DNA from: Acidobacteriota bacterium
GTDB taxonomy: Bacteria; Acidobacteriota; Blastocatellia; Pyrinomonadales; Pyrinomonadaceae
Length of the DNA stretch: 8,013 bases
Assembly (NCBI GenBank): GCA_020853255.1
Contig: JADYZI010000087.1
Span: 1-8,013 of the forward strand
Direction: 5' to 3'
Shown here: piece after piece, positions 1 to 5,659 of the stretch
How the letters are laid out: each line of letters opens with the position of its first letter
How positions within the stretch are numbered: position 1 is the stretch's first letter
The notes under the pieces: model-generated
The model's input: only the letters and a program-made list of their open reading frames with translations
What the model was told of the DNA's origin: nothing
The model's database searches: none
Program-made: the position numbers and the translations under genes

Positions 1-12
1 GCGCAAGAATAA
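1..12 (+). CDS. Possible last codons of rpsP (ribosomal protein S16), partial
   Basis: The first twelve bases read Ala-Gln-Glu-stop in frame 1. In the common rpsP-khpA-rimM-trmD-rplS order the gene just before khpA is rpsP, and S16 proteins often end in an Ala/Glu-rich tail, so this could be its end. The other two frames stay open to 82 and 107, but both run through the palindrome at 74-89 and encode arginine-rich sequence with no S16 resemblance. The frame-3 stop at 105-107 would overlap the khpA start, so it cannot be excluded. The identity is inferred from context only. Confidence 0.3.
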   Translation, partial: AQE

Positions 13-73
13 GGGACCACAGGCTTCGATCCGCAACGCGCGTGCGTGCGTACGAAAGCCGTCTCGCGGCCTT

Positions 74-95
74 GCGGACTAAAGTCCGCGTTCCG
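74..95. repeat. Short palindromic spacer element A
   Basis: Inverted arms GCGGACT (74-80) and AGTCCGC (83-89) are separated by AA and followed by GTTCCG. The 8-mer GCGTTCCG at 88-95 recurs at 1730-1737, right after another palindrome in the spacer before rplS. The element ends 8 bases before the khpA ATG, so the hairpin would lie next to the ribosome-binding region. Its position in a spacer and its echo later in the operon suggest a dispersed palindromic repeat family. There is no T-tract, so it is not a typical intrinsic terminator. Confidence 0.6.
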
Positions 96-103
96 CCTGG
101 AAA

Positions 104-337
104 ATGAAGCAAGCCATCGAAAAGGTGATCAAAGCCCTTGTCGGCTCGCCCGATCTGGTCGAGGTGTACGAACAGGGCGACGGCAAGAACATCCGGTTTC
201 GCGTGCGGGTTTCGCCCGATGATTACGGCCGGTTGATCGGCCGCGAGGGCCGGACGATCAAGGCGATCCGCAGCTTGCTGTTTGTCACCGGGCAAAAGCA
301 TGGCCGGCGTTACCACCTTGAACTCGAAGAGGATTAG
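104..337 (+). CDS. khpA: KH-domain RNA-binding protein KhpA (YlqC family)
   Basis: A 77-residue single KH-domain protein. The RNA-binding GxxG loop is visible as GREG (residues 46-49) within LIGREGRTIKAIR. The preceding strand FRVRVSPDDYGRLIG and the total length match the bacterial KhpA/YlqC family. Known members bind structured RNAs in the cytoplasm, often as a heterodimer with KhpB/Jag, and influence cell division and envelope synthesis through post-transcriptional control. It sits between the presumed rpsP and rimM, its usual place. The ATG at 104 is chosen because it starts the domain with the usual short lead MKQAIEKVIKALV. Only a weak GGA (99-101) precedes it. The spacing to rimM is 19 bases, consistent with co-transcription. 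Confidence 0.92.
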   Translation: MKQAIEKVIKALVGSPDLVEVYEQGDGKNIRFRVRVSPDDYGRLIGREGRTIKAIRSLLFVTGQKHGRRYHLELEED

Positions 338-356
338 TTTTTAGTCCACGTTTGAG

Positions 357-884
357 GTGACCAAAGGTTTGAGCCCCGATCCTGTCGCGATAGCCAAGAT
401 AGTCAGAACGCGAGGTTTGCGCGGCGAGGTCGTTGCGGGAGTTCTGACCGATTTCCCCGAGCGGTTCGAGGGGCTTGAAGATGTGACCGCCGTCCTGCCG
501 AATGGCGAAAGGCGGGAATTGAAAATTGAAGGGTACTTCTATCAGAAAGACCGCATAGTGATGAAATTCGCCGGATTCGATTCGATCGAGTCTGCCGAAA
601 CGCTGCGTGATGCCGTGGTTTGCGTTGAAGAAGCTGATGCGGTCGAGCTTGGGGAAGATGAGTATTTTGACTGGGAACTGCAGGGCTGTGAGGTCGAGAC
701 CGTAGTCGGCGAAAAACTCGGTGCAGTCCGTGAAGTAATGCGAACAGGCGGGACCGATGTGCTGTTGATCGATGGCCCGGACAAGGAACTGATGATCCCG
801 TTTGCTGAGTCTATTTGCATCGACATTGACGTGAACGGCAAACGCATCATTGTCGATCCGCCGGACGGGCTTCTTGAATTTTAG
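357..884 (+). CDS. rimM: Ribosome maturation factor RimM
   Basis: A 175-residue protein with the two-domain RimM layout. The N-terminal beta-barrel domain (about residues 9-95) begins with the diagnostic KIVRTRGLRGEV (14-25). The C-terminal PRC-barrel (about 100-175) contains YFDWELQGCEV and ends in the typical IPF...IDIDVNGKRIIVDPPDGLLEF. RimM binds S19 and assists maturation of the 30S head. The usual family length is about 165-180 residues. The start is taken as GTG 357; TTG at 369 is an in-frame alternative, and neither has a well-spaced Shine-Dalgarno (GAGG at 354-357 overlaps the start). It is followed by trmD, as in most bacteria, but the spacer is filled by a heptad repeat array. Confidence 0.93.
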   Translation: MTKGLSPDPVAIAKIVRTRGLRGEVVAGVLTDFPERFEGLEDVTAVLPNGERRELKIEGYFYQKDRIVMKFAGFDSIESAETLRDAVVCVEEADAVELGEDEYFDWELQGCEVETVVGEKLGAVREVMRTGGTDVLLIDGPDKELMIPFAESICIDIDVNGKRIIVDPPDGLLEF

Positions 885-905
885 AACTTTGATCGGGACC
901 TCATT

Positions 906-961
906 GATCTGAGATCTGAAATTTGAGATCTGAGATCTGAAATTTTAGATCTGAATTTTGG
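906..961. repeat. Heptad (7-bp period) repeat array between rimM and trmD
   Basis: Eight consecutive 7-base units fill the spacer. GATCTGA occurs at 906, 913, 927, 934 and 948; AATTTGA at 920; AATTTTA at 941; and a degenerate ATTTTGG at 955. The order is two GATCTGA units then one AATTT-type unit, giving a 21-base higher-order period (906-926 versus 927-947, differing at one base). AGATCT palindromes recur at 912, 926, 933 and 947. The array ends 8 bases before the trmD ATG, so it forms most of its leader. It resembles the short tandem heptamer repeats described in cyanobacteria (STRR) in design, not in sequence. Confidence 0.85.
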
Positions 962-969
962 GATCAAAG

Positions 970-1683
970 ATGCAGATCGACGTATTAACAATTTTTCCCG
1001 AGTTTTTCGGGCAGGTCTTTGATTTTGGAATAATCCGTCGGGCGAAGCTCGCAAACATTGTCGAGATAAACGTACACGACATTCGCGAATTCGCCGCGGA
1101 CAAGCATAAGATGACCGACGACCGACCGTTTGGTGGCGGCGACGGTATGGTGATGAAGCCCGAGCCGATATTTGTTGCTGTCGAGCATCTTCTCGGAACA
1201 AGCGATCGCGACGGTTATCCGCCTGGCACGAAGGTCGTGCTGCTTTCGCCTCAGGGACGGCCGCTGAAACAGCCATTCGTGAGAACACTTGCTGACGAGA
1301 CAAAGCGAATGGTCGTGATCTGCGGGAGATACGAAGGCGTTGACGAGCGTGTAAACGAGGCTCTCGTGACTGACGAAATCTCCATCGGAGATTACGTCCT
1401 GTCCGGCGGCGAACCGGCGGCGGTCGTGCTGGTCGATGCATTAGTGAGATTGATCCCGGAGGCGTTGGGAAGCGAGACCTCTGCCGAGAACGATTCGTTC
1501 TCAAACGGATTGCTCGATTGCCCGCATTACACGCGGCCGGCGGAGTTTCGCGGAATGCGTGTTCCGGATGTGCTTTTGAACGGCAACCATGCCGAGATCG
1601 AAAAATGGCGTCACGAAAAGGCGCTTGAGAAAACAAAGGAATTTAGAAAGGACCTTTTGATAGGAGAAAATGGTGAAATGTGA
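970..1683 (+). CDS. trmD: tRNA (guanine-N1)-methyltransferase TrmD
   Basis: A 237-residue SPOUT-class enzyme that methylates N1 of G37 in tRNAs with G36G37, using S-adenosylmethionine, and so prevents +1 frameshifting. Visible signatures: [13 protein letters not shown] at the start; [13 protein letters not shown] (52-64); the trefoil-knot strands [11 protein letters not shown] (91-101), [14 protein letters not shown] (115-128) and [14 protein letters not shown] (137-150). The SAENDSF segment carries the expected catalytic Asp (D175), and the tRNA-binding C-terminal domain has [21 protein letters not shown]. The ATG at 970 is preferred over the in-frame TTG at 958, which lies inside the heptad repeat. 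No good Shine-Dalgarno precedes it. The length is normal and no key motif is missing. Confidence 0.96.
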   Translation: MQIDVLTIFPEFFGQVFDFGIIRRAKLANIVEINVHDIREFAADKHKMTDDRPFGGGDGMVMKPEPIFVAVEHLLGTSDRDGYPPGTKVVLLSPQGRPLKQPFVRTLADETKRMVVICGRYEGVDERVNEALVTDEISIGDYVLSGGEPAAVVLVDALVRLIPEALGSETSAENDSFSNGLLDCPHYTRPAEFRGMRVPDVLLNGNHAEIEKWRHEKALEKTKEFRKDLLIGENGEM

Positions 1684-1712
1684 GCATTGGAACGTCGTCC
1701 TCCCCGACGGCG

Positions 1713-1737
1713 ACGCCAGCGAGACGCTGGCGTTCCG
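1713..1737. repeat. Short palindromic spacer element B
   Basis: Nine-base inverted arms ACGCCAGCG (1713-1721) and CGCTGGCGT (1725-1733) are separated by AGA and followed by TCCG. It shares GCGTTCCG (1730-1737) with element A at 88-95, in the same position relative to the palindrome. GGAACG at 1689-1694 is complementary to CGTTCC at 1731-1736, so an alternative larger fold would compete with the inner stem. The element lies in the 78-base trmD-rplS spacer, 24 bases before the rplS ATG. There is no T-tract, so read-through is expected. Confidence 0.65.
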
Positions 1738-1761
1738 TGCTGACCTCTGGCCGACATTGAT

Positions 1762-2130
1762 ATGAACAGACTAGATCTGGTTGAGAACACACAATTAAGG
1801 GAAAATATTCCCGCATTCCAGGCCGGCGACACCGTTAAGGTGCACGTCCGCATTAAGGAAGGCAACAAGGAACGCCTTCAGGTTTTTGAAGGCATTGTCA
1901 TCGCCCGCAAGCACGGCGGCGTTCGCGAGACCGTTACGGTACGCAAAGTTAGCTTCGGCGTTGGTGTCGAACGCATTTTTCCGCTGCACGCAACGGTCGT
2001 TGACCACATCGACGTCGTTCGCCGCGGCAAGGTTCGCAGGGCAAAACTCTACTACCTGCGTGAACTTCGCGGAAAGGCTGCCCGTATCAAGGAAAAGGAT
2101 ACGCGTAATAAAGCTCAGTCGGCGAAATAG
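1762..2130 (+). CDS. rplS: 50S ribosomal protein L19
   Basis: A 122-residue protein that fits L19 throughout: [21 protein letters not shown] (12-32), [17 protein letters not shown] (38-54), [21 protein letters not shown] (57-77) and [29 protein letters not shown]19 lies at the 30S-50S interface of the 70S ribosome. The usual length is 115-130 residues, and the short lysine-rich tail after RIKEK is variable in the family. The ATG at 1762 gives the normal N-terminus; no Shine-Dalgarno is visible, and the leader instead carries palindrome B. It follows trmD as expected and is probably co-transcribed with it. Confidence 0.96.
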   Translation: MNRLDLVENTQLRENIPAFQAGDTVKVHVRIKEGNKERLQVFEGIVIARKHGGVRETVTVRKVSFGVGVERIFPLHATVVDHIDVVRRGKVRRAKLYYLRELRGKAARIKEKDTRNKAQSAK

Positions 2131-2135
2131 AGATC

Positions 2136-2211
2136 AATTGGGAATTGTAAATCGGATAATTGTTAATTGGGCATGTTTAGATGCCAATTAGCAACGTCAA
2201 AATTTTCAATT
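2136..2211. repeat. AATTG heptad-like array with central hairpin after rplS
   Basis: On the left, AATTG recurs at 2136, 2143, 2158 and 2165, with AATCG at 2150, so the spacing is 7, 7, 8 and 7 bases. On the right the complement CAATT appears at 2185 and 2207. The centre folds into a hairpin: 2160-2174 pairs with 2181-2194 over about 14 base pairs, with one bulged G, one G-U pair and the loop GTTTAG. The whole spacer between rplS and the next gene is therefore a loosely inverted, AT-rich repeat. It has the same 7-base rhythm as the array before trmD but a different core. Confidence 0.6.
2160..2194 (+). other. Imperfect hairpin downstream of rplS
   Basis: The arms TAATTGGGCAT (2164-2174) and ATGCCAATTA (2181-2190) pair with a single bulged G, and the stem extends outward to 2160 and 2194 with one G-U pair. 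The loop is GTTTAG. It is AT-rich, and a short AAAATTTTC lies 5 bases downstream rather than a run of T. It could stabilise or process the 3' end of the rplS message, or attenuate transcription weakly; it does not look like a strong intrinsic terminator. Confidence 0.4.
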
Positions 2212-2223
2212 ACAGATTAAGAA

Positions 2224-2616
2224 ATGAGTTCAGGGCGTCGCGAATTCGTCGTAGCATTGGGAACGGCGGCCGCGTACGCCCTTTTACCGTCTGTCAGCGC
2301 TAGCGGAGAATCGAAAATGTACGGATTGATCGGCAAGGCGATAACGGTCGAGGGCAAGCGGGACGAGTTCATCAAGATCTTGCTCGAAGGCGTTTCTGAA
2401 ATGCCGGGATGCTTGAGCTATGTTGTGGCTAAAGACCCGAAGGACAAGAATGCCGTTTGGATAACCGAAGTCTGGGACAGTGCCGAAAGCCACAAGGCTT
2501 CGCTGCAGCTTCCATCGGTGAAAGCCGCGATAGCGAAGGGGCGGCCGTTAATTGCCAGCTTTGCCGAGCACTTTACGACCGAGCCCGTCGGCGGCCACGG
2601 CCTAGCGAAGAAATAG
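2224..2616 (+). CDS. Tat-exported antibiotic biosynthesis monooxygenase (ABM)-like protein
   Basis: A 130-residue protein. Residues 1-26 look like a twin-arginine signal: GRREFVVAL, a hydrophobic stretch, then VSA before Ser27. From residue 32 the ABM ferredoxin-like fold follows: YGLIGKAITVEGKRDEFIKIL, MPGCLSYVVAKDP (60-72) and ITEVWDSAESHKASLQLPSVKAAI (80-103). ABM proteins are small dimers; some are cofactor-free quinone-type monooxygenases and others degrade haem or sense, so the substrate is unknown. ATG 2224 is chosen because it supplies the signal. An in-frame ATG at 2317 with GGAG at 2305-2308 would give a 99-residue cytoplasmic form. It is not a usual member of the trmD operon. Confidence 0.8.
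   Translation: MSSGRREFVVALGTAAAYALLPSVSASGESKMYGLIGKAITVEGKRDEFIKILLEGVSEMPGCLSYVVAKDPKDKNAVWITEVWDSAESHKASLQLPSVKAAIAKGRPLIASFAEHFTTEPVGGHGLAKK
2305..2319 (+). promoter_or_regulatory. Possible internal ribosome-binding site and ATG in the ABM gene
   Basis: GGAG at 2305-2308 lies 8 bases before an in-frame ATG at 2317-2319 (Met32). This ATG falls exactly between the presumed Tat signal peptide and the ABM domain. The annotated start at 2224 has only an AT-rich, weak upstream region. The site may therefore produce a non-exported form, or it may be the only real start if the upstream codons are not translated. Confidence 0.4.
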
Positions 2617-2652
2617 CCTCGCTCCGACGCTCGCTTTTACTCAATAACAATT

Positions 2653-2658
2653 TATAAT
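2653..2658 (+). promoter_or_regulatory. -10 box (TATAAT) placed for a leaderless rnhB mRNA
   Basis: A perfect TATAAT sits 7 bases before the GTG at 2666, where a transcription start would normally fall on or next to the first codon. No good -35 hexamer is visible about 17 bases upstream (around 2630-2635). No Shine-Dalgarno precedes the GTG, which agrees with leaderless initiation. This is inferred from spacing only. Confidence 0.45.
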
Positions 2659-2665
2659 CCTTACC

Positions 2666-3337
2666 GTGAGCGAGTTTCGACTACAAGCAGCGAAACCGGT
2701 ATGGGTGATCGGTTTCGATTTTGAGGACCAGGCCCGAAGCGAAGGGTTCCGTTCTGTCGCGGGCGTTGATGAGGTTGGCCGCGGCTGCCTTGCGGGGCCG
2801 GTCGTTGCCGGCGCGTGCATTCTTGACCATACAAAGTCGATTCCTGAGGGGCTGAACGATTCAAAAAAACTCACCGCAAAGCGTCGGGCTGAGATCGCGG
2901 AAGAACTTCGGGCAACTGCGATAGCTTTTGCGATAGGTGTCGTCGAGGCCGATGAGATCGACCGCATCAATATTCTTGAAGCGACAAAGCTGGCAATGAT
3001 AAAGGCGATCAGCGCCCTCAAACCCGCGGCCGATCATCTTTTGATCGATGCCCTTCAGCTAAAACAGTCCAGACTCCCGCAGAAAGCTATCATCAAGGGC
3101 GACGCTATCTCGTTTTCCATTGCCGCGGCTTCCGTTATCGCGAAGGTCTATCGCGACGATCTGATGTGCAGTTACGATTCGGAATATCCGCAATATGGTT
3201 TTGCTGGGCACAAAGGATATGGCGCCGCCGTTCATCTCGAAGCGCTTCGCCGACACGGGCCGTGTCCGCTTCATCGGCTGTCTTTTCGCGGAGTTTTGCC
3301 GGAAGCAAAGATCGTAGCCGAGCTTCTTAGTGATTAG
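2666..3337 (+). CDS. rnhB: Ribonuclease HII
   Basis: A 223-residue enzyme that cleaves RNA in RNA-DNA hybrids and removes single ribonucleotides misincorporated in DNA. The type 2 RNase H signature is clear: GVDEVGRGCLAGPVVAGA (33-50) with acidic residues D35 and E36 and the GRG motif (38-40), D128 in LLIDAL, and D146 in KGDAISFSIAAASVIAKVYRD. The GYG motif (184-186) is also present. The N-terminal lead of about 30 residues with EGFRSVAGVDE is common in the family. GTG 2666 is the most upstream plausible start and fits a leaderless transcript; the in-frame GTG coding Val14 is a weaker alternative. rnhB often follows rplS, here separated by the ABM gene. Confidence 0.95.
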   Translation: MSEFRLQAAKPVWVIGFDFEDQARSEGFRSVAGVDEVGRGCLAGPVVAGACILDHTKSIPEGLNDSKKLTAKRRAEIAEELRATAIAFAIGVVEADEIDRINILEATKLAMIKAISALKPAADHLLIDALQLKQSRLPQKAIIKGDAISFSIAAASVIAKVYRDDLMCSYDSEYPQYGFAGHKGYGAAVHLEALRRHGPCPLHRLSFRGVLPEAKIVAELLSD

Positions 3338-3409
3338 CTTTTCCAAGGGCAAAACACCTTTTTCGACAGTTCGCGCATCTCACTTCGCGTTAAACGATCA
3401 TACATTCGT

Positions 3410-3415
3410 GGAGGG
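3410..3415 (+). promoter_or_regulatory. Strong Shine-Dalgarno (GGAGGG) for the 3421 gene
   Basis: GGAGGG ends 5 bases before the ATG at 3421. It is the clearest ribosome-binding site on the plus strand of this window and fixes the start of a gene that cannot be fixed by homology. The contrast with khpA, trmD, rplS and rnhB, which lack one, suggests efficient independent initiation. Confidence 0.75.
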
Positions 3416-3420
3416 AAATA

Positions 3421-3930
3421 ATGGACGATGACTTTGCCGGGATCGGCAGGCCGAAGGCGTTCGAGACCATCGTATATGGCGGCCTGGCTATCGGGATACT
3501 TGATTTTCTTGACGCCAGTATTTTCTTTCCGCTTTATTACGGCATCGGATTTTTGGATGTTTGGCACGGGCCGGCATCGGGCTTGATCGGACGTGAAGCG
3601 TCGAGAAACGGCGGTATTTCTACGGCATTGCTCGGCATTCTTTTGCATTTTTGCGTAGCGTTTTTTATCGCGGCGGCTTATTTTGTCGTCGCCAGATATC
3701 TTGTCCGGGTAAAGCATTTTGTGGTCATCGGCTTGCTCTATGGAATTACGGCAAACCTGGTGATGCAGCACATCGTGATACCGCTTTCCGCTATCGGGCC
3801 GCGAACGACCGTCGAGCCGTTCGGTTCTGTATTGAACAGCTTCATCGGCCACGCATTCTTGGTCGGCCTTCCCGTTGCAACGATCGCGGCCTGGTCGGCG
3901 AGGCGAAATTTGCAGGAGACCGGGCGTTAG
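3421..3930 (+). CDS. Hypothetical four-helix membrane protein
   Basis: A 169-residue protein I do not recognise with certainty. Hydrophobic segments lie at about 15-40, 67-92, 99-123 and 138-158, so four membrane helices are likely, with a short acidic N-terminus (MDDD) and an Arg-rich C-terminal end. The loop after helix 1 has GPASGLIGREASRNGG (50-65), and helix 2 starts STALLGILLHFCVAFF. The overall pattern resembles small uncharacterised inner-membrane proteins in which a glycine-rich GLLG-type loop is followed by an LHF helix. No catalytic motif, transporter signature or signal peptide is evident. It follows rnhB after 83 bases, has its own strong Shine-Dalgarno and is the last plus-strand gene before convergence with the minus-strand run. 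Confidence 0.75.
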   Translation: MDDDFAGIGRPKAFETIVYGGLAIGILDFLDASIFFPLYYGIGFLDVWHGPASGLIGREASRNGGISTALLGILLHFCVAFFIAAAYFVVARYLVRVKHFVVIGLLYGITANLVMQHIVIPLSAIGPRTTVEPFGSVLNSFIGHAFLVGLPVATIAAWSARRNLQETGR

Positions 3931-3998
3931 CAAGGGCTTGATCAAAACGTTGGATATTAGTCACTTGCCAACGCACCGACTTCCGCACATTTCTTGAC
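3931..3998. other. Convergent intergenic region without a clear terminator
   Basis: Plus- and minus-strand genes end 68 bases apart. A 6-base inverted repeat, CGTTGG (3948-3953) and CCAACG (3968-3973), has a 14-base loop and no T-run, so it is a poor intrinsic terminator in either direction. Nothing else was seen here. Termination may be Rho-dependent, or the 3' ends may overlap. Confidence 0.5.
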
Positions 3999-4829
3999 CT
4001 AAAATTCTATCCACTCGGTCGGCTGGCGATGATCGGAGAGCGTGATCTTAGTTTCGGCTGGGAAAAGCGGGGCGCGCATTTTTAGGGCGGTTTCGGCGGT
4101 TATGCGGGCGAGGTGGCGGTCGTTGGCCTTTTGCGAGAGATGGGCAAGCACGATGTTTCGTGCGGTCCCGTCGAAGTCGTTTTGGAGCCAATCAGCCAGG
4201 TCCTCATTTGAAAGATGGCCGTGACGGCCGGCAATGCGTTGCTTTAGCGACCAGCTATAGACCGGGCAGGCACGAAGCATGTCGCGGCTGTGGTTTGATT
4301 CGATAATTATCGCATCGCAGCCGTTCAGCTTGGATTTCATTAATTCCGTGATGTGGCCAAAATCGGTCAGGGTTGCAAGGCGGATTCCGCGATTCATTGC
4401 CAGAAAAGCAAAATTGTCCACTGCGTCATGCGGCACTGTGAACGGCTCAAAATCGATATCGCCGATGCGAAATTCATTGTTTGATGCGATCTCGACGGAC
4501 CGATCTTTCATCGCGTCGCGCCGTTTTGCGCCCTCATCATTGCCATTGACGCTTGAACCGCTGTACCCGTAGTACGCTTCCCGGGTCGGGCCAGAGAGAT
4601 AGATACGGCAACGCACCTTTCCCAGCAAACTCCTAAGTCCGCCAACGTGATCGGAGTGTTCGTGAGTGATCAGCACCCCATCCAGGTCGGCGGTATCGAT
4701 GCCCATTGCACCCAATCTTTTTACGACCTCTCGGCAACTCAGCCCTGCGTCAACCAGGACACGCGTTCTTTCTGTTGCGATCAAGATCGCGTTGCCGGTG
4801 GAGCCGCTGCCAAGTACGGTAAACTTCAT
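3999..4829 (-). CDS. WalJ/YycJ-type metallo-beta-lactamase-fold hydrolase
   Basis: A 276-residue cytoplasmic MBL-fold protein. It opens with MKFTVLGSGSTGNAILI, the hallmark of the YycJ/WalJ group, and has the metal motif THEHSDH (H56, H58, D60, H61), H134 in VPHDA, D156 in TDFGH, ESNH (177-180), HLSNED and AHLSQKAND (H230). Known relatives bind two metal ions; Bacillus WalJ is linked to the WalRK cell-wall regulon and to DNase-type activity. No walK or walR neighbour is present here. ATG 4829 is chosen over upstream in-frame codons because the family starts at MKFTVLGSGS and the extension would overlap the SDR gene. A polar insert at about 88-112 (NGNDEGAKRRDAMKD) looks lineage-specific. It lies 44 bases after the SDR gene. 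Confidence 0.88.
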   Translation of the reverse strand: MKFTVLGSGSTGNAILIATERTRVLVDAGLSCREVVKRLGAMGIDTADLDGVLITHEHSDHVGGLRSLLGKVRCRIYLSGPTREAYYGYSGSSVNGNDEGAKRRDAMKDRSVEIASNNEFRIGDIDFEPFTVPHDAVDNFAFLAMNRGIRLATLTDFGHITELMKSKLNGCDAIIIESNHSRDMLRACPVYSWSLKQRIAGRHGHLSNEDLADWLQNDFDGTARNIVLAHLSQKANDRHLARITAETALKMRAPLFPAETKITLSDHRQPTEWIEF

Positions 4830-4873
4830 AAAAACAGTAGGCCGCCCGGGGAAAGCAAGTCCGGAAAGCTTGA

Positions 4874-5659
4874 TCATTGATCTTTCTGAAACGCATGCCG
4901 CAAACTTCGTGCCATCATTCTTGTTATAAAAGAGTTCGGCAGAACATTTACGCCTGATGCGACCAGCCAATTGGTCCAGCCCGAAACGACCTTGGCACGA
5001 TCCGTTCTGATAGCTTTCATTGCGGTTTCGACAACGTCCTCGGCGGTTTCGATACCCTTGGCATTTACCTCCTGGTCAATATTGGCGTTCGCATGAAAAT
5101 TCGTTTCGGTCCTGCCCGGGCACAGAGCGAGGACGCGTATGCCAAAAGGGCGATTTTCCGCTGCTATCGCTTCCGAGAACGATGTCACAAACGCTTTGGT
5201 CGCCGCATACGTGGCCATGAACGGGATCGGCTGAAATCCGGCTGCTGACGAAACGTTAATTATAGCCCCTTGCCGCCGCCGGCGCATCTTTGGCAGATAG
5301 CGGTGCGTTAGCCCGACCAACGCCGAAATGTTCAGGTCGATCATACGCAGCTCTCGGTCGAGATCAAGTTCGACGAAATCGCCCATCGAACCGATGCCTG
5401 CATTGTTTATAAGCCAGTCTATTTCAAAGCCGATATCCTCAGTTCTCTGGAACACAAGCTGATCTGCGCCCGCTTCGGTCAGATCTACAGAAATAAAGCT
5501 CGCCTCTATTCCATGTTTCGCGCTCAGTTCATCGCAGATCAGCCGAAGCCGTTCTTCCGATCTGGCAACGAGTACGAGGTTATGCTTTTCTGCGGCAAGC
5601 CGGCGGGCGAACGCCTCGCCGATACCGCTTGAGGCCCCGGTGATAAGAGTCGCTTTCAT
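4874..5659 (-). CDS. Short-chain dehydrogenase/reductase (SDR), classical type
   Basis: A 261-residue Rossmann-fold NAD(P)-dependent oxidoreductase. Cofactor motif TGASSGIG (7-14), NNAG (85-88), structural N110, and catalytic S138 (NVSSAAG), Y151 and K155 (YAATKAF) are all present. CPGRTETNF (180-188) resembles the usual PG-x-T-x-T segment. Arg33 after strand 2 (VARSEERL) favours NADP(H). The substrate cannot be read from the sequence; the layout matches the DltE/YdfG-like broad SDR group. The ATG at 5657-5659 overlaps the stop of the upstream membrane gene as ATGA, and AAGAG lies a few bases upstream, so translational coupling is likely. The C-terminal 40 residues contain a mildly hydrophobic segment (WLVASGVNVLPNSFI) that may aid membrane or substrate contact. 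Confidence 0.9.
   Translation of the reverse strand: MKATLITGASSGIGEAFARRLAAEKHNLVLVARSEERLRLICDELSAKHGIEASFISVDLTEAGADQLVFQRTEDIGFEIDWLINNAGIGSMGDFVELDLDRELRMIDLNISALVGLTHRYLPKMRRRRQGAIINVSSAAGFQPIPFMATYAATKAFVTSFSEAIAAENRPFGIRVLALCPGRTETNFHANANIDQEVNAKGIETAEDVVETAMKAIRTDRAKVVSGWTNWLVASGVNVLPNSFITRMMARSLRHAFQKDQ

Noticed and set aside
41..54. GTGC/TGCG-type short tandem run upstream of khpA
   Set aside because: Only about three degenerate copies. It is too short to call a repeat.
881..1636. 251-codon minus-strand open frame opposite trmD
   Set aside because: It is antisense to a clearly conserved enzyme, is Arg/Ser-rich, and its C-terminal end only translates the heptad repeat (SDLRSQISDLRS). 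It is a shadow frame.
2604..2636. Possible terminator after the ABM gene (AGCGA...TCGCT, later TTTT)
   Set aside because: The stem has 5 base pairs and a 10-base loop, and the T-run starts about 11 bases after the stem. The spacing does not fit an intrinsic terminator.
3340..3366. Possible terminator after rnhB (AAGG...CCTT followed by TTT)
   Set aside because: The stem is only 4 base pairs with an 8-base loop. It is too weak to call.
3362..3400. Possible promoter before the 3421 gene (TCGACA with TTAAAC or CATACA)
   Set aside because: No -10 close to consensus occurs at proper spacing. It may be read from rnhB instead.
4830..4970. Upstream extension of the WalJ-like protein by 47 codons
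   Set aside because: The frame is open, but the extension overlaps the SDR gene and has no family similarity. The family starts at MKFTVLGSGS.
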